Source: Modestobacter sp. DSM 44400
GTDB taxonomy: Bacteria > Actinomycetota > Actinomycetes > Mycobacteriales > Geodermatophilaceae
DNA: 64,000 bases
Assembly (NCBI RefSeq): GCF_900107175.1
Contig: NZ_FNOZ01000014.1
Location: 30,871-94,870, forward strand
Direction: 5' to 3'
In this document: positions 63,259-64,000 of the stretch, piece by piece
Layout: the number at the start of each line of letters is the position of its first letter
Numbering within the stretch: position 1 is the stretch's first letter
Notes under the pieces: model-generated
What the model saw: only the letters and a program-made list of their open reading frames with translations
Database searches by the model: none
Told to the model about the DNA's origin: nothing
Made by a program: the position numbers and the translations under genes

Positions 63259-63855
63259 TCAGCCGCGAGGCAGGGCCCGGCCGTCGGGCAGGGCGCGGCC
63301 GCTCAGGAGCGCTACGAGACGACCGCTGTCGGCCCGCACGACGTCACCATGGCCCCAGCTCCAGTCGGTGTCGGAAGCCTCGAGGCGGACGCCCGTGAGG
63401 TCGACGCCGAACCATGCGCCGTTGGCGGCGGTGAGCTGGTCGAGGATGGCGACCACGGCCTCCTTCGGCGCGACCGCCGGCCGGTCGAGCGCGACGGTGA
63501 TGTCGAAGGAGTGGATGACGGCGTGGCTGAGCGCTCCGGCCGCGCCGCCGCCCGGGGGCTGCCACGCGTGCAGCAGCGGGGAGCGCAGCGCCTCCAGTTG
63601 ATCGGCGAGCGGCAGGGAGGCGTCGCGCGCGGCCAGGGTGTCGGAGAGCACGGTGAAGTCCCCGCCGGCCGCCGCTATCTCGGCGCCGAACTGCGCGGGT
63701 GTCAGCCGGACCGGCATCGCCACGTGCGCGACCACGTGCCGGACCTGCCACTTCTCGCACAGCGACGGGGCGTCCCAGGTCTCGGCGGGCGCGGAGGCGA
63801 GCAGGTCGGCGAGGCCGTCGTAGGTGGGGGCCACCCAGGTCTGCAGGTCGGTCAC
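63259..63855 (-). CDS. Maleylpyruvate isomerase-family protein
   Basis: A 198-residue protein of the same helical superfamily as the gene before it. CEKWQVRHVVAHVAMP near residue 32 and SHAVIHSFDITVALDRP near 115 hold the probable metal-binding histidines. The GTG at 63855 follows GAGGAG. An insertion sequence begins 20 bases upstream, so the promoter may have been altered by the element. Confidence 0.8.
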   Translation of the reverse strand: MTDLQTWVAPTYDGLADLLASAPAETWDAPSLCEKWQVRHVVAHVAMPVRLTPAQFGAEIAAAGGDFTVLSDTLAARDASLPLADQLEALRSPLLHAWQPPGGGAAGALSHAVIHSFDITVALDRPAVAPKEAVVAILDQLTAANGAWFGVDLTGVRLEASDTDWSWGHGDVVRADSGRLVALLSGRALPDGRALPRG

Positions 63856-63874
63856 GGTCGCTCCTCGTGGACTA

Positions 63875-64000
63875 GAGCGTGTCTGCCAAAGATTGGCGGG
63901 TTGGTGGGCGACGCTGGACGAATGTTGCGTACCGACGAGATCCCGGACGAGTTGTGGGAGTTGATCCAGCCGGTGCTGCCTGCCGGCGGTCATCAGGGCC
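63875..64000 (+). mobile_element. Left end of an IS5-type insertion sequence
   Basis: GAGCGTGTCTGCCAAAG at 63875 resembles the terminal inverted repeat of IS5-family elements, and a transposase reading frame opens 47 bases inside. The right end and target duplication are outside the window. Confidence 0.65.
63922..64000 (+). CDS. Transposase N-terminus, cut by window end
   Basis: The ATG at 63922 opens MLRTDEIPDELWELIQPVLP, the typical beginning of IS5-family transposases with a DUF4096-like N-terminal domain. Only 26 codons are visible. The DDE domain would lie beyond the window. Confidence 0.75.
   Translation, partial: MLRTDEIPDELWELIQPVLPAGGHQG

Overview
This is a high-GC actinobacterial chromosome segment. 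The overall gene order (nadD-rsfS-gpgP-like, degV, comEA-comEC-holA, rpsT, lepA, then hemW, hrcA-dnaJ-rsmE, phoH-ybeY-corC-era-recO-uppS, glyS, dusB, dnaG) is the one known from mycobacteria and relatives. Many genes have a TAnnnT-type -10 box ending 6-9 bases before a GTG or ATG, as expected for leaderless mRNAs. The combination of this backbone with a selenocysteine tRNA whose anticodon is CUA points to Geodermatophilaceae (Blastococcus or Geodermatophilus), where UAG-reading tRNA-Sec has been reported. The family assignment is an inference.

Layout. 1-16 kb holds a MoxR/VWA pair, NAD and ribosome-silencing genes, the competence operon, S20, LepA, a MOSC protein and an LprG/P55-type lipoprotein-transporter pair. 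16-21.5 kb holds a LysR regulator divergent from a valine-catabolic operon (acyl-CoA dehydrogenase, 3-hydroxyisobutyryl-CoA hydrolase, 3-hydroxyisobutyrate dehydrogenase, enoyl-CoA hydratase). 21.6-31.4 kb is the selenium region: selD, a carbohydrate-type ABC importer, tRNA-Sec, a solute-binding-protein-like gene interrupted by an in-frame UAG, selA and selB. 31.4-38.3 kb is a degraded accessory stretch with truncated toxin, regulator, ABC transporter and response-regulator remnants around hemW and an unusual soluble chemotaxis receptor. 38.5-60.5 kb is mostly housekeeping, interrupted by a PhnDCE-type ABC transporter whose binding protein resembles the putative selenate-uptake family. 60.5-64 kb holds tRNA-Asn with a decayed integrase beside it, an ArsR/SRPBCC operon, and the left end of an insertion sequence.

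The main discovery candidate is the selenium locus. The tRNA at 26304-26399 has tRNA-Sec features (long 8-bp variable arm, 3' CCA, T loop) and a loop reading C-U-CUA-A-A, so it should decode UAG, not UGA. The next gene carries an in-frame UAG (27086-27088) followed by a SECIS-like hairpin with its apical loop 20 bases downstream. It remains open in the same frame for another 397 codons and ends at UGA just before a strong terminator. UAG is also the ordinary stop of two other genes here (rsmE and the chemotaxis receptor), so recoding would have to be context dependent. selA, selB, selD and a possible selenate importer complete a plausible pathway from selenium uptake to insertion.
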